This document shows, one piece after another, positions 63,898-64,000 of a stretch of 64,000 nt of DNA. The translations under genes were made by a program, and so were the position numbers. Position 1 is the first letter of the stretch, and every line of letters begins with the position of its first letter. The DNA comes from Caulobacter zeae (GTDB taxonomy: Bacteria > Pseudomonadota > Alphaproteobacteria > Caulobacterales > Caulobacteraceae): positions 248,001 through 312,000 of the forward strand of contig NZ_PJRS01000011.1 in assembly GCF_002858925.1 (NCBI RefSeq), written 5' to 3'. The notes beneath the pieces were generated by a model that saw only the letters and a program-made list of their open reading frames with translations, ran no database searches and was not told the DNA's origin.

Positions 63898-64000
63898 TCC
63901 AGAAAGATCTCGACCGGCCGCTCGGTCAGAGCCGCCAGTTCGGGCGACACCCTGAAACTCTCGGCGGCGTCCTGGATCAGCGGCGTCATCTGGGTTTCGT
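63885..64000 (-). CDS. C-terminal end of an unidentified protein (partial)
   Basis: The last 37 codons of a minus-strand gene that runs out of the window, ending TERPVEIFLECRR and stop. It overlaps the methyltransferase start by 13 bases, which supports an operon. The fragment is too short to name; in similar clusters the neighbour is often an acyl-CoA dehydrogenase or a PIG-L deacetylase. Confidence 0.6.
   Translation of the reverse strand, partial: ETQMTPLIQDAAESFRVSPELAALTERPVEIFLECRR

Overview
The window is GC-rich DNA from an alphaproteobacterium, most likely Caulobacter or a close relative. The evidence is a near-textbook CpdR cell-cycle receiver, two large TonB-dependent receptors, several HWE-type sensor kinases, a LOV histidine kinase, and promoters that fit the Caulobacter housekeeping consensus (TTGACGC, then 13-14 bases, then GCTANAWC). 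The genus call is inference; no rRNA or species marker is present.

Layout. 1-3.9 kb: a Rieske oxygenase, a LigB-type extradiol dioxygenase, an acetamidase/formamidase and an AraC regulator look like one catabolic operon. 4.1-9.2 kb: a GAF histidine kinase, a polysaccharide deacetylase, an aminotransferase, a small membrane protein and a sorbosone-dehydrogenase-like lipoprotein. 9.6-16.7 kb: a TonB receptor, typA, a candidate small RNA with its own promoter and terminator, an N-formylglutamate amidohydrolase and cpdR. 16.8-19.4 kb: tRNA-Val(GAC), then a repeat and decayed genes (a quinone reductase tail, DUF2285-type genes of integrative elements, a SnoaL-like tail). 19.6-23.4 kb: small enzymes and regulators (VOC, HTH, SDR, MAPEG, HxlR, DoxX). 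23.9-28.6 kb: a secreted phospholipase-C-like protein, then stress genes (PfpI/DJ-1, Hsp20) and a small zinc-binding CZB protein. 29.2-31.9 kb: a second TonB receptor. 32.9-42.5 kb: a sensory region with a KaiC-like ATPase overlapping a hybrid kinase, a LOV blue-light HWE kinase beside a truncated receiver, and a 990-residue PAS/GAF hybrid kinase. 42.7-47.5 kb: a Tat-exported protein, a TetR/SDR pair around a perfect inverted repeat, a quinone oxidoreductase, a membrane protein and a thioesterase. 47.6-54 kb: an RND efflux system with a central TetR gene and matching 22-base sites on both sides of it. 54.2-56 kb: a membrane HWE kinase. 56.3-57.7 kb: a compact graveyard of integrative-conjugative-element genes (ArdC, DUF2958, ParB, DUF736, TraG, integrase). 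57.9-64 kb: a second copy of the repeat seen beside tRNA-Val, then CsbD, a thioredoxin-reductase-like flavoprotein, a large catalase, and the start of a glycosyltransferase/methyltransferase cluster.

How it fits together. Three themes stand out: environmental sensing (six sensor kinases, one carrying a LOV photosensor and one overlapping a KaiC gene), stress defence (catalase, Hsp20, PfpI, CsbD), and repeated arrival and decay of integrative elements, with two loci linked by a shared diverged repeat. All functions are read from sequence motifs and remembered family features; no database search was run.
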